DNA of 64,000 bases, taken from Silene latifolia. Its lineage: Eukaryota; Streptophyta; Magnoliopsida; Caryophyllales; Caryophyllaceae. Every line of letters begins with the position of its first letter. Within the stretch, counting starts at the first letter, position 1. The stretch covers positions 64,672,134 to 64,736,133 of the forward strand of contig NC_133537.1 of NCBI RefSeq assembly GCF_048544455.1, read 5' to 3'. A model generated the notes under the pieces. It worked only from the letters and a program-made list of their open reading frames with translations. It did no database searches and had not been told where the DNA came from. This document shows, piece by piece, positions 22,476-34,132 of the stretch. Both the position numbers and the translations under genes were made by a program.

Positions 22476-23482
22476 TGTTTTGACCGAGTTTTACGCAGCT
22501 TGGAATCCGGCCAGGCATTCCAGGGTATTCCGGCCAGGGTAGATTATAGTGAGGTTAACTAGTATCATCCTATTATGATGGTATTGTGTTTGTACCTTTG
22601 CAGGGTTGATTATAAAGTAAAAAGAGATAAATTAAAAGTAAATAATAATAAAAGGAGACATGACACAATGATTTATACGTGGAAAAACCCTTGAATAGGG
22701 AAAAACCACGGGCACCAAGCCAGGAGAGGATTTCACTATGTATTTTGCGTAATATAAGAACAATGTTGTAATTGCTAAATAATTGTAGTATTTGCTTAAG
22801 GTAGAGTAGATGAGAGTGGGATGAGATGTCCCTTGAATGAGCTCATTCTCTTCTTATTTATAGTCCTCTTTGTCCACCAACGGCTCCTTCCTTAAGAATA
22901 GGTGATGGTTGCTATTTTGTAGGGTTTTTCCCCTAAATGTAGTTGACTTTTCCTTCCCATGTTGCTGCTTCTTCCTTATTTTGCTAGGATTTTAGTTGTG
23001 ATTATAATAATGTTGACTTAGTCTTCCCTAATAATAGGAACTACTTAAGACCAAGTTTAATTGACATGTGCTAATTAACTTAGCATCACATGCTAGGTAA
23101 ATATCTTCTCCATATTGTATGTTAGTCGTCCAATTTATCCCTGCATACCTCTCCTGGCCTGTACCAATGCCTATCAGGCTAAATTGCTTTGTACGCAAGC
23201 CTTACAATGCCTGTTGTACCCTGACAATGCCTGCTGTACTGATGTACCCTGACAATGCATGTTGTATTGTTGTACCCTGACAATTCCTGTTGTACTGTGC
23301 TGACTTATAATAAGGCCTGACCTGAGTTGTACCCTGATCAGTATTTTCAGTATGATGCCCTCTGCGCCTGATATAGTCTTCTAGCCTGTCTCCTTGCCCG
23401 GACCGCTACGTTGAACTTGCCTGAACGGTACTGCTGAGGCTGAATTCTAGCCTGACGGTAGTGTAAAATATCAGGCTCAACA
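22476..23482 (-). repeat. TAT2 3' LTR
   Basis: 1007 bp; in element sense it starts TGTTGAGCCTG and ends CAAAACA. It contains tandem copies of gtaccctgacaatg (23217, 23244 and 23272, about 27 bp apart). Relative to the right LTR it keeps about 43 bp near 22670-22715 that the other has lost, and shows scattered substitutions. Confidence 0.88.
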
Positions 23483-23505
23483 ATTGCCCCTTATCTCCTT
23501 ATTTA
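23483..23505 (-). promoter_or_regulatory. TAT2 polypurine tract
   Basis: In minus sense the purine-rich aaggagataaggggcaa directly precedes the LTR start TGTTGAGCC. No RGGA hairpin is seen here. Confidence 0.7.
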
Positions 23506-25379
23506 TTTGTGGTTCAAGCCAATAATGAGGAGATAACTTTATTCCAATCATAGACAAAGCTTGATCATGCGATTGTACATATTCCTGACTTAATGTTTCT
23601 TCACTGCGCTGGGTCAGGCCAGATATGAAAAAATAACCGCTTTCTTACGCGTCTAAGGATTCTTTCTTACCTGCATACAGTTGGTAGGGCTTGTTTTTAC
23701 CCCACTATATGATAGAAAAAATTAGAGTAAAGTGCAGATCGACAATGTTTGTAACTTGATCGAGTGTATTTACCAAGTGTGTATGAATCATTATCCATGC
23801 AATATTTTTTGTACTAGCATTTAGATAGTCGTAAACAAAATTTAGATTTAGTCATGCACTCAGTGTTATTGACGTGAATGATAGCTCCTGTTAGATGGAG
23901 ATTATAAAGAAAAATTGGAGAGTGAAATATTAAGTATAGGAAGAGTAAACTTGGCTGCAATAATCAAGCAATTGCTGATATATTGCTTGTTATAAGTGTA
24001 TTGGAATCACTCCTGAAACTTTTGCCAAGTCAGGAAAGATATAGCTTGATGATATATACCGCGACTTTTATTAGAAGTCTGATGATGAAGTTGAGGTGAA
24101 GTTTCCTCCTCCAGCACATGATGATGAGTATAAGACAACCTTAGCAATATGTTATGTAGGATGCCCCAGTGCTGATAATGCTATAACTTTTCAGGACACC
24201 TTTTGAGTGAAGACATTAGTTCTGGAATATTCCTGCAACACTCGTCGTAAATGGTTTTCCTCAATTAATCTTTGTATTTCCTTGATACTTTATTATGTCA
24301 GCGGTTACATTTCGTATGACATTCTTGGTAGACAACTTGTTAAGCAAAGTGAATGGCCGGGATCCCAAGCTGATGAAGGCTGATGTCCTTCATGAGAAAG
24401 AATAATTCTGGTACTCGGTCAGGCGAGCAAAAATTTCTGATTGGTGATAATGTTTGTCCCTGGCATGAGGGATGTTATTGGCAGAAATGTTAAACAGTTT
24501 CTTGTGGTGTTTTGCCCAACCAAGGAGAATGTCCTTGGTAGAACAATTAACCTTTTGTGCCTTTTCCCCAAGGGGGGAAGGGTTAGTAAATATGAATCAT
24601 GTCCAGGGGACGAATTTGTTTTTATATCTTGTAGGATTTGTATCATGTATATTTCATAACCTTCAAAAATTTGAAAAATGGCGGCAAAGGTTAAGCCTTT
24701 TTTTTTCGATAGTTGTACTTTTGAAAGGATATTTGCCTGCCTAGAGGGCTTATGATGCCCAGCCTGACTGGAGGGCTTTGATTATGCCTGTCTGGAGGGC
24801 TTTGTACGAGTTGTCAGGATCTTTCACCTTCGTCCCCGTATAAAAGGATTTTTGCCTGGCTGGAGGGCTTACTATCCTTAGCCTGACTGGAGGGCTTTGA
24901 TTATGCCTGTCTGTAGGGCTTTGTACGAGTTGTCAGGATCTTTCACCTTCGTCCCCGTATAAAATGATTTTTTCCTGGCTGGAGGGCTTACTATCCTTAG
25001 CCTGACTGGAGGGCTATGATTATGTTGTTTTGGTGTTGGTAACCAATTATATTCAGTCACGATTGAGTGTTATAAAGGCTAAGGGAGTGGCCCTCAATCC
25101 TGAACATTTGTTTATGCATATTATAGAAAATTGATAAATGAATATATTGAGCAGAAACAATTTTTCAGGATTCAAGTAAAGCAGTTTCTATTAAAATAGT
25201 AGGCATGTGAATTCACAGACAGGTAGGCATGAAAAAGAATGCACATTATCACATATCATGTTCAGGAAAGGCATATAGATCATTCACGAATTGAATATGA
25301 TACATTCAGATGAGTAAGCTTGGGTTTTTACCTTGAACATGCAGGATAAAATTTACCACGAGTATGATTATGCTTTATG
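23506..25379 (-). other. TAT2 long 3' non-coding region
   Basis: No family-typical coding sequence. Its main feature is the 119-bp tandem repeat at 24733-25027. Many scattered gcctgac/gtcaggc words occur. A long 3' untranslated region is usual for Tat-type elements. Confidence 0.6.
24733..25027. repeat. 119-bp tandem repeat in TAT2
   Basis: Two and a half copies start at 24733, 24852 and 24971 (unit 119 bp). Each contains sub-repeats of the form gcctgNctggagggctt. The copies are highly similar. Confidence 0.85.
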
Positions 25380-25665
25380 CATGGAACATATTTGGATGGG
25401 TGACATTCCAAGATGTTGGAATCATATACCCTTGTAGTGTTTGTGGCCTGTAAGTGCCTTGTCCAATAATTGAATCAATTGGGTAGGAGCCTTCTATTGT
25501 AAGAGCTAGTTTTGCCTGATGACATATCTTTAGTATTTGGGAAGACTTTTTGCAAGATACGGTGCTTTGTCCTTGAAAACTTTATTTCTAACATTCTTGT
25601 TGTAATTCTTGGCTACTGCGTGGTGTTAGGATGTTTTCTTAATTCTGGCTGCATCTCTTAGTTTT
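25380..25665 (-). pseudogene. TAT2 integrase C-terminal remnant
   Basis: In minus sense, with frame changes, I read RDAARIKK, NYNKNVRNKVFK, then YPIDSIIGQGTYR, TLQGYMIP and SWNVTHP. This matches the Tat-type integrase tail pattern (a GPY segment, then a WNxTHL-type end). The catalytic core is absent: the second RNase H lies only a few hundred bases upstream. Confidence 0.6.
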
Positions 25666-25989
25666 CCCTTCAAGGTCAGGCTTGTCATTTGTTTAATGGT
25701 GTTCAGGCCGTATCTTGGTGTTGGTATGTAGACCTTTCTTTAGCCCATCTACCCCTCTTCCTGATCAGCTTCTTTTTCAAATAGTTTATAACCACTTTGT
25801 TGTTTGATTGTGCCTAACATTTTGCTTTTGGATAGCCTGACATCCTGCTGATAAAGAAAAAGGAGACAAGTAATCGTGTTAGATTATTGGAGCATGTTTG
25901 TGTCAAGCTTCACATTTTGTGTTGTAGTTCAGGTAATTGGCCCTCAGCGTTGGTCAATAGTAGTCAGTACTGAGCATTTTGCTGGCCAG

Positions 25990-26249
25990 GCTTCTTCCTC
26001 TTTGTGGTTGACACAACATCCATCATGTATGCCCTGGATATCTTGCTTAGCTTTGTGTGGTTCAAGACATCTCAAGTATGGTTCAGCCCTGAGCCCTGCT
26101 ATGAGAGCTTTGTATCGAGCTTCATTGTTGACAACTTTGAATAAACAGCTTACAACATGTGCTATTATGTCCCCTTGTGGCGATTTTAGTACTAAACCTA
26201 ATCATGTCCCCTGCATGTTGGTTGCCCTATATGTAAACATGGTTCATCC
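25990..26249 (-). pseudogene. TAT2 second (archaeal-type) RNase H remnant
   Basis: From about 26240 on the minus strand: MFTYRATNMQGT, stop, LGLVLKSPQGDII, then FKVVNNEARYKALIAGL. This is the pattern of the extra RNase H of Tat-type elements (FVDGASN, GLGxVLxSPxG, NNEAEYEALIAGL). The single TGA stands where Gly is expected. The first catalytic Asp region (VDG) is degenerate. Translation was made by eye. Confidence 0.65.
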
Positions 26250-26289
26250 CTAACCGGAGGTCGAGATGTCTAATTGGTTTAAAGTTTGA

Positions 26290-26436
26290 TTCTGGGTTAG
26301 GACTGAAATTAGCCACAAAGTATGATAGGGCATAAGAGTTGTTTGCTGACCTGGGTTCAAAGGTGATATGTTATGTGTGAAGCTGGACTGACTACTTGGT
26401 CATCTTATTGACTGATAGTTCAGGCTTCCTCAAGAC
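26290..26436 (-). pseudogene. TAT2 first RNase H, C-terminal part, left of copia
   Basis: Minus-strand reading gives LRKPELSVNKMTK, then ITFEPRSANNSYALSYFVANFS, with two stops. This matches the Tat RNase H end (LRKPELSGRM, FEPRTAIKAQALADFVAEF). It is the continuation of the frame at 35617-35123 on the other side of the copia insertion. About seven codons are missing at the junction. Confidence 0.65.
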
Positions 26437-26437
26437 T

Positions 26438-27097
26438 AATTAGGTTAGACAAGAGGAGAAGCTCTCCTTTTGTCTATGTAGGTCTCGGCCAAACCGAGTG
26501 AGAGGGGGGAAATGGGCTTTTCATTTCCTCTTCACTTAAACTCGTGGTCCGGTCCATAGCTCGCTAAGTGTATACGACGCGGTTTCATTATAAACTGTTA
26601 TCGGTTATCGGAAATTAAGGCATCAACTAATAATACGGGTTAGTTGAATTATTAATACATGTCCGACAAAACAGTATTGTATAATTATATTCAATATACA
26701 TTTTAATTAAATATAAAACGCTTATATTTAATTTTACGAATTAACTGGTTAGTTCGCCTTTAGCACATGATATTTAATCCGTATTAAATATAATATCTCA
26801 ACATCCCATATTAGACTAATTACTAGTCAAATAACTCGGACTAACTGGTTAGTCAAAATTGGCATCTATGTGACTGTATTTTCATACCGTCACATTACTC
26901 AAAATGTATCCTATAGGTGTGACTTTTAGGGACCAGTTGATCACCGCCATCTGTATGACAATAACGTCAAACTTATCTAGCAAGCCAACCGTTATTGATA
27001 AACGTGGATCAACTGATTATGATACAAAGTATACCCTTTGATCCTTTTAGAGATTTATAAGTCCTTGCACTAACCGTTAAGGACACCAACCCCAACA
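26438..27097 (-). repeat. Copia 3' LTR, truncated at outer end
   Basis: It equals 34463-35122 base for base in length (660 bp, no indels). In element sense it keeps the start TGTTGGGGTTGG but lacks the last third. The flanking TAT2 sequence at the break also lacks about 20 bp, consistent with one deletion across the insertion edge; no target duplication remains. Confidence 0.9.
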
Positions 27098-28109
27098 AGC
27101 TCCCACTTGTCCGTACAAGTGTATGTGCAATGACGTTATCCGCACTAACCGGAGGACACGGCTCAACAAACTCCCACTTGTCCGTACAAGTGTATGTGCG
27201 ATAACCGATTCTCATATTCATTTAAAATTTCTCCCACTCAATGTAAAACAATTTGCGGATCCGGATCCACAAAGGTCGTATTTTACAATCGATCTGGATC
27301 AAGAGTGGTTTCCCAGACTAGAGAGTAACTTAACCGATAAAACGAATCCGTATCCGAGCATGGCCATGCATTTCGATTCTGACTCCTCGAGTGGCCCCGA
27401 GAAATATCGAGTACTGATAAAGGCTGAATATTTCCTTCAACTCGAACTCCTTCCGATCTAAGCACGGCATGAAATGACCCAGAAACAATCTACTTGGCCC
27501 CTGTTACGGATGACCGTGAGAAAGAAACCAAAGTCACCCAAAATCGGCCTTAGTCTCTAGAGACAGTCGATAGTCAAAAGAATCGACTCTTAGGATCACC
27601 ATGGAGGTCCTATCCACGACCGGGCATCGAATGTTATAAAACATTTAGGACTCCACGTCGATGTCACAATTGTGTCCTACGAAATATCCGTATAAAACGC
27701 CTCGTGATTGGTCGGTCAACTTTGTTGACTTATGGCTAGTTGAACCCACCATCAACCAACGTCACAAAATAATTGCCGGAGTTATCAGCTCATGTGGGCA
27801 ATTAAGGACTAAAAAATATAATGTTCTTGCAGTTCACTTTGTGGTGTTCAAAATTTGTCGTACAAATCCACATGAAAAACAAAATATATATATAAAATAT
27901 CAAAACGATGATGTTGTATAGAGTACAAAAGCGAATGAATCTAATCCATAAAAGAGTACTACAACTTAGGAACACGTTTAATTCCCATGGAATTAACGTG
28001 CCCTTCATGCTTATCTTGTCGTAATGCTTTAGTGAGAGGATCTGCTATGTTATCATCTGTAGCAATCTTTTCTATCACTCTCTTTGTCTTTTGCTCCACG
28101 TAATCCGGA
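27098..28109 (-). other. Copia polypurine tract and 3' non-coding region
   Basis: The polypurine tract aagtgggagct (minus sense) adjoins the LTR at 27098-27108. A second copy of the tract plus the first bases resembling the LTR start lies 71 bp further in (27170-27201). The rest up to the RNase H stop region has no coding features. Confidence 0.7.
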
Positions 28110-29475
28110 TTAGATGAGCTTTCCGTTGTACATGTCTAGACTTGTTGCTAGACTTTGGCTCCTTAGCTTGAAGATGGCACCACTATTGTCGCAATAGATG
28201 GTGATCGGGTCATTCGAACTAGGCACTACAGATAGCCCATGTAAGAATTGACGCATCCATATCGCTTCCTTTGTAGCTTCAGACGCGGCATAGTACTCGG
28301 ACTCATTCGTAGAATCTCTTTGTAACAGATTTGTTTCGAACTCTTCCGGTGATGCAGCGCCATTAAGAGTAAAAACGAATCGACCGAGATTTCGAGTCAT
28401 CACGATCCGTTTGGAAGCTAGCATCTGCAGAATCGGTTGCGCATAGCTTTTGTTCGCCTCCATAAGTCAAAGCCCAATCTTTAGTCCTCCGTAGGTACTT
28501 AAGAATGTTCTTGACAGCCAACCAATGTGATTCACCTGGATCTTTGTTGGAATCGACTTGTCATACTCAATGCATATGCCACGTCGGGACGTGTGCATAT
28601 CATGGCATACATGATAGATCCTATTGCCGAGGCATAAGGTATCCGTGCCATGCGCTCTTTCTCTTCCGGTGTCTCTGGTGCCTGAGACTTGCTCAAATGC
28701 ACCCCTGGAGACATAGGAAGGAACCCCTTCTTGGAGTTAGTCATGCTGAATCTCTCTAGGACTTTGTCTATGTAAGACTCGATCGAGAGATAGCATCCGT
28801 CGTGATCTATCTCGATAGATACGGATGCCTAGAATTCTTTGTGCCTCTCCCGGATCTTTCATCTGGAAATGGTTTTTCAACCATACTTTCACCGAAGTTA
28901 AGAGAGGTATGTCATTCCCAATCAGGAGTATGTCGTCAACATACAATATTACGAAGACAATCTTGCTCCCACTCGACTTGATATATAGACATGGTTCCTC
29001 GACAGATCGAGTAAATCCATTTTCTTTTATCACTTGGTCGAAGCGATGATTCCAACTCCTTGATGCTTGCTTAAGTCCATAAATGGAACGCTTAAGCTTG
29101 CACACTTTCTTAGGATGTCTTTGGATCGATGAAACCTTCGGGTTGTACCATGTACAACTCTTCCTCCAAAAAACCATTTAAGAAGGCGGTTTTCACGTCC
29201 ATTTGCCAAATTTCATAGTCATGGAAAGCGGCAATCGCTAAGATAATCCGAATGGAACGCAGCATGACTACGGGTGCAAAAATCTCATCGTAGTGCAAAC
29301 CTGGCACTTGGGTGAAACCTTTAGCAACTAGTCGTGCTTTATAGATATCTGGTTGACCTTCCACAGAATGCTTTATCTTGTAAAGCCATTTGCATTGAAG
29401 GGGACGAACCTTAGCAGGTAAGTCAACAAGATCCCACACGTTGTTCTCATACATGGAGTCCATCTCGGATTGCAT
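28110..29475 (-). pseudogene. Copia reverse transcriptase and RNase H, frameshifted
   Basis: RT starts in 29475-29110 (YKARLVAKGFTQ, WQMDVKTAFLNG). It continues in another frame in 29177-28737 with KLKRSIYGLKQASR and the catalytic YVDDILL. It then continues in 28744-28532 (SAIGSIMYAMICTRPD). RNase H is in 28463-28110 (ESEYYAASEATKEAIW, YCDNSGAI). At least three frameshifts; catalytic motifs are otherwise preserved. Confidence 0.92.
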
Positions 29476-30615
29476 GGCCTCAAGCCATAGCTTTGAGTCG
29501 AATCGGTCATGGCACCTTTATAGGTTGCGGGTTCACTACTCGTTAAGAGTAGAACGTCATCTATATCATGTTCCTCGACCATACCAATGTATCTATCCGG
29601 AGGAATAGAGACTCTTCCCGACCTCCTAGGTTCCTCGGGAATATTCACGCACTGGGATTGAAGGAATAGGTTCCTCCAATGGTTGCTCGGTGTTTGGTTC
29701 TGGAATCTCCGACAGGTCGAAGGTTCTATCACTCTTTGCATTCTCGAGAAATTCCTTCTCTAAGAATGTCGCACTAGCCGCAACAAAAACACGTTGTTCG
29801 GTTGGCGAATAGAAGTAATGACCACGTGATCCTTTAGGATAACCTATAAAGTATGTCTTGACCGATCGCGGGCCGAGCTTATCTTCAGGTCTCCACTTGA
29901 CATAAGCCTCGCAGCCCCAAACCCGTATAAAGGACAAATTAGGGACCGTCCCCTTCCATAGTTCATATGGAGTTTTGTCAACAGCTTTAGACGGACTTCG
30001 GTTAAGTATTAGAGCGGCTGATAAAAGAGCATAACCCCATAATGAATCAGGTAAAACCGTGTGACTCATCATGGATCGAACCATATCAAGTAGTGTTCGA
30101 TTTCTCCGTTCGGACACACCATTGGTGAGGTGTTCCGGTGGAGTTAAGCGTAGGGCGATCCCACAGTCTTTAAGGTGTTGATCAAACTCGTGAGAAAGAT
30201 ATTCGCCACCACGATCTGAACGTAGTGTTTTTATCTTTCTACCAAGTAGGTTCTGTACCCTATTTTGGTATTCTTTGAATTTCTCAAAGGATTCACTTTT
30301 GTGCTTCATTAAGTAGACATAGCCATATCTACTTAAATCATCCGTGAAAGTGATGAAATACCTATAGCCTTCTCGTGCGGTGATTGACATAGGACCACAT
30401 ACATCCGTGTGTATTAGCCCTAATAGGTCAGCAGCGCGCATTCCAACACCTTTGAAGGAAATACGAGTCATCTTACCGATGAGACATGATTCACACGTGC
30501 CAAATGATTGAAAATCAAAGGCCGAGATGGCTCCATTTTTAATGATTTTTACGCGTTTCTCATTAATGTGACCCATGCGGCAAAGTGCCATAGATATGTT
30601 TGATCTTTATCACCA
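29476..30615 (-). pseudogene. Copia integrase
   Basis: The pre-integrase zinc region starts near 30600 with small frameshifts (WH, then GHINEKR, and CESCLIGKM). The rve core shows HTDVCGPM, RSDRGGEYLS and NGVSERRNRTLLD, so D, D and E are intact. The core runs open from 30591 to 29626; a shifted linker to RT follows. Confidence 0.92.
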
Positions 30616-30627
30616 ACCTTTAACTTT

Positions 30628-31984
30628 TTATTCATTACGTGTAATATTTGGTCGTCGATCTAAAACATAAATTCCGTTCAAGGAGACTGCCTTGCCATAA
30701 ATCATATTGTGTAAAGAGAAAATGCAAGCATTATTTTCTATTACAAATGAAAAACCAAGTTTGTCAAGTGCAGAAACTGAAATAATGTTTTTCGAAAGAC
30801 TAGGAACATAATAGCAATCATATAATGATAACTCAAATCCGCTAGGAAGCTGGATCACATATGTCCCCTTTGAGATGGCAGCCACTCTTGCTCCATTCCC
30901 AACACGCAGGTCCACCTCACCCTTTACGAGGGGTTCGATGTTTCGGAGCCCCTGCACATGATTACACAGATGAGAACCACAACCAGTATCAAGTACCCAA
31001 GTTCCGTAACTTGCGTGGTTAATCTCAATCATATGAATAAAAGTAGAAGAAGAGGAAGACATACCAACAGGTTTAACACGACCTGCCTTTAAGTCCTCAT
31101 GATAAACAGGACATGTGCGTCTCCAATGCCCAGTCTTGTGGCAATGATGGCATTCCATGTTTTCATTCTTGCTCTTTGTCACGCCTGATGAGGTGCTCGA
31201 CTCACCAGGCCCACTCTTACCTGAACCTGACTTCTTGAACTTCGCCTTACCTCTCGCTAGGTTTGCACGAGCTTTGCCCTTACCTTTCCCTTTATTTGAC
31301 ACAACGAGAACATCCTGTTTCATGCTCCCACTGAACTTCATGTCCTTCTCGGTCTGTACGAGGAGGGAGTGCAGTTCATGGGGAGTTTTCTTCAAATCAT
31401 TCATATAGTAATTCGCTCTAAATTGCGAATAACCATCGTGGAGTGAGTGAAGAATGCGGTCGATAACAATGTTCTCGCTGATGTTACAGTTAAAGGTCTC
31501 CGGCTTCTCGACATTCTCAATCATCTTTGAGAATGTGTGGGCTAACCGGTTGGCCCTTTCGAGTCTCGCATCAAAGAAGCGAGTGGTATGCTCATAGGTC
31601 ACGATTCTCGGTGCTTTCGAGAATTCCTTGGTGAGCGTGGTGAAAATCTTGTTTGCACCTTGGGCTATGAAGCGTTTCTGCAAATTGGGTTCCATTGCAA
31701 AAATGAGTACGTTTTTAATCGCACCCGCTTCCAAGGCGAAATCGTTATACTTGTCGATCTCGTTAACTCCGGCCGTGGGGCCTGGGTGTGACGGCATGGG
31801 CTCAAGCAGAATCGAGCTTCCGTCGGCAGCGGCGCAAGCATTCCGTAATGCCGCCTCCCGGTCCGCGAAGTTTGATCCATCATTCTTGATCGAGTTGATC
31901 GATTCATCGATTCATGAAGATCCGAAGCCAGGACTCACGGTCCAATGTGGCACTAGGCATTGGGTCGTTCAAGTGACCAGCCAT
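30628..31984 (-). pseudogene. gag: Copia Gag-protease
   Basis: The likely start is the ATG at 31984 (MAGHLNDPMPSATLD). An 8-bp duplication of gattcatc near 31900-31916 brings an in-frame TGA and a frameshift. From 31797 the frame is open for 389 codons: UBN2-type Gag, CCHC knuckle CHHCHKTGHWRRTC, and protease active site WVLDTGCGSHLCNH. The frame closes at 30628, just before the pre-integrase zinc region. Confidence 0.9.
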
Positions 31985-34118
31985 TTGTTATTTGCAGTTA
32001 AAGAACGTGATCTACACTGAAAAAGAAAGAAAAACAAAACGAAATAAGCAACTCATCGAGGTGATTTAAGTCTATTTTAAAATTCATTTTAACATGTAGA
32101 CTCAATGCACTTGCATAATCGATCTCCCTCAAGAATGATACAAGTGATCCCAAGACTCAATTTCTGTAAATTGATAAGCCAACTGTTTAGCTAATTCTTC
32201 CGGAAGAACTCTTGGTCGATAGATTTCCGTAAATCCTATCTATAGTCCACCATAGTCACAGGATCGTACGAGTGACCATAGTGTTGAGATAAAATAGGTC
32301 AATCGGTTCCAACTTACCCGACGTAGAAGGGGTCATATTATGCCTACCGACGAAGAAGGGAGTCATTGGAGTTTGACCTATAAAGACCGTTCTCAATTTT
32401 TGTTTATACGAGGAAGATCCCATCAACTAAATTATAATTCATATTAAGTGAACGAATAACTAGCGTTTGCGTGAATGAATTAATTTGGGTGATGGCTTAT
32501 AATCGTGTGACATGCGAATGTCAAAGAAAACTAACTCGTGACCTCTATATGTGTCAGTTTTCATGCAATTATTAGGTGGTTTGGTTTTTAGGCGGAATAT
32601 GATGCATACTATCGTTACAATAAAATAAATAAATAAATGCAATACGTAAATAAAAATTTCCTAGTGTGGCCTATCCTAGTAAAAAGAACAAAATACAACT
32701 TTGGAATCCACCGTTGGACCCGAAAAGCTTGTCTTGATGTTCCATCTTTATCCAAGTAGCGGGAGTGAGCATCCGGTCTCCATCTTTAGTCTTCTCAAGA
32801 ATTACAATTTAAAATTTACAAATATAAACCTATTTACATTCTAAACAAAAACTGTAATTAAAAGAAATAAAATGGAGATACGAGATCTCAAAATACAACC
32901 AAGACCGTGTTCCATCATTACGGTAACACGTTCTACTAAGGCCACACTAAGTTACAACCGTTTGCAAAATAATTAAATACGTAATTAAAAGGCATTCAAA
33001 ACATTCAAAATATAAACAAGAACGATAAATTAATAATGCATCAACTAAAAATTAAATTTATTCGTGACATAATTCCGTAATTATGTTAAATTTTTATCCA
33101 AACCACCAAAGATAATTAAAATTACATGACAAAACCGCTTTAGTCAAGTTAATTTTAATCCGAGATAATCCGTTACAATAAATCATTTTAAAGTAACTTT
33201 ATTTTACGTGGGTGAACCGTTTCACTAATCAAGCGAGGGCATAAAAACACTTTATGCATAAAAGGCCGAAAAAAAAAAACAGAAAAATTTTTTTTTTTTC
33301 TTCTGTACTGCTGTACGTGAACAGTACCAGGGGCCAAAAAAAATTTTTTTTTTTTTTTTTTTAAAACCGGCTGAAAAGCCGAGAGCCTCTTAAAGGCCAA
33401 AAAAAAAATTAAACGGCTAAAACGAGATCAAACAAGTGATCAAACAACAAAACGATTTGTAAAAACTCAATTGCAATTTAATCTAATCCGGATTAAAACA
33501 AAACTACAATTGACATGATCCTTACATATTGTTGTAATTATCGATTAAAACAACAATTCGCAAAGAACAAATCGTAAACAAAACAGAAAATCGTCACAAA
33601 ACAACCGTGTAAACTGGACACGGTTCCCAATGCACAAAACAGGCCGTGACATGTAGAAATGTCGAGACCAACATGCCACACGGTTTTATCAAAATTTTAT
33701 ACAAACAATTATCGATTTGCTAAAAACCAATTGCGATATCACCTAATCCGTATAGAAATGAAATAGCAATTGATAGATCTTTAACACATTATATTGAATA
33801 TCGATTACAAAATAATATGCAAAGATAAAATCGATAACAATAACGAAAACATGGCACGAAAATCAAAACAGCCGTGCAAAAAAAATGAAAAACCGAGAAG
33901 AAAAAAAATTCCAGCCGTGTGGAATTAGCTTCAAAAAAAAAAATTATCGATCCATGTATACAAGACACGGATCCCAAGGCACAAAAACAACAAAAAAACG
34001 CAGCAAAAAAAATTTTTGCCGAGCCAAAAACAGATTGTGCCGAGACAAAATTTTAACCAAAAATCATCGTTTCAACAATCGTTTGATGAAAAACACATAT
34101 AAAAATTTACGTGGCCTC
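31985..34118 (-). other. Copia leader (long 5' untranslated region)
   Basis: About 2.1 kb between primer site and gag, which is long for a copia element. No coding features. It contains A/T homopolymer tracts (33270-33410 and 33895-34010). Parts of it (32270-32760) have a diverged counterpart at 53540-54079, so the leader is a conserved component of a wider family. Confidence 0.65.
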
Positions 34119-34130
34119 GCTCTGATACCA
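34119..34130 (-). promoter_or_regulatory. Copia primer binding site, initiator tRNA-Met type
   Basis: TGGTATCAGAGC on the minus strand, two or four nt inside the LTR boundary. Standard for plant copia elements and also used by TEK-. Confidence 0.92.
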
Positions 34131-34132
34131 CT

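Noticed and set aside
25876..26253. Plus-strand coding sequence
   Set aside because: It is antisense to the TAT2 second RNase H remnant and has no family features of its own.
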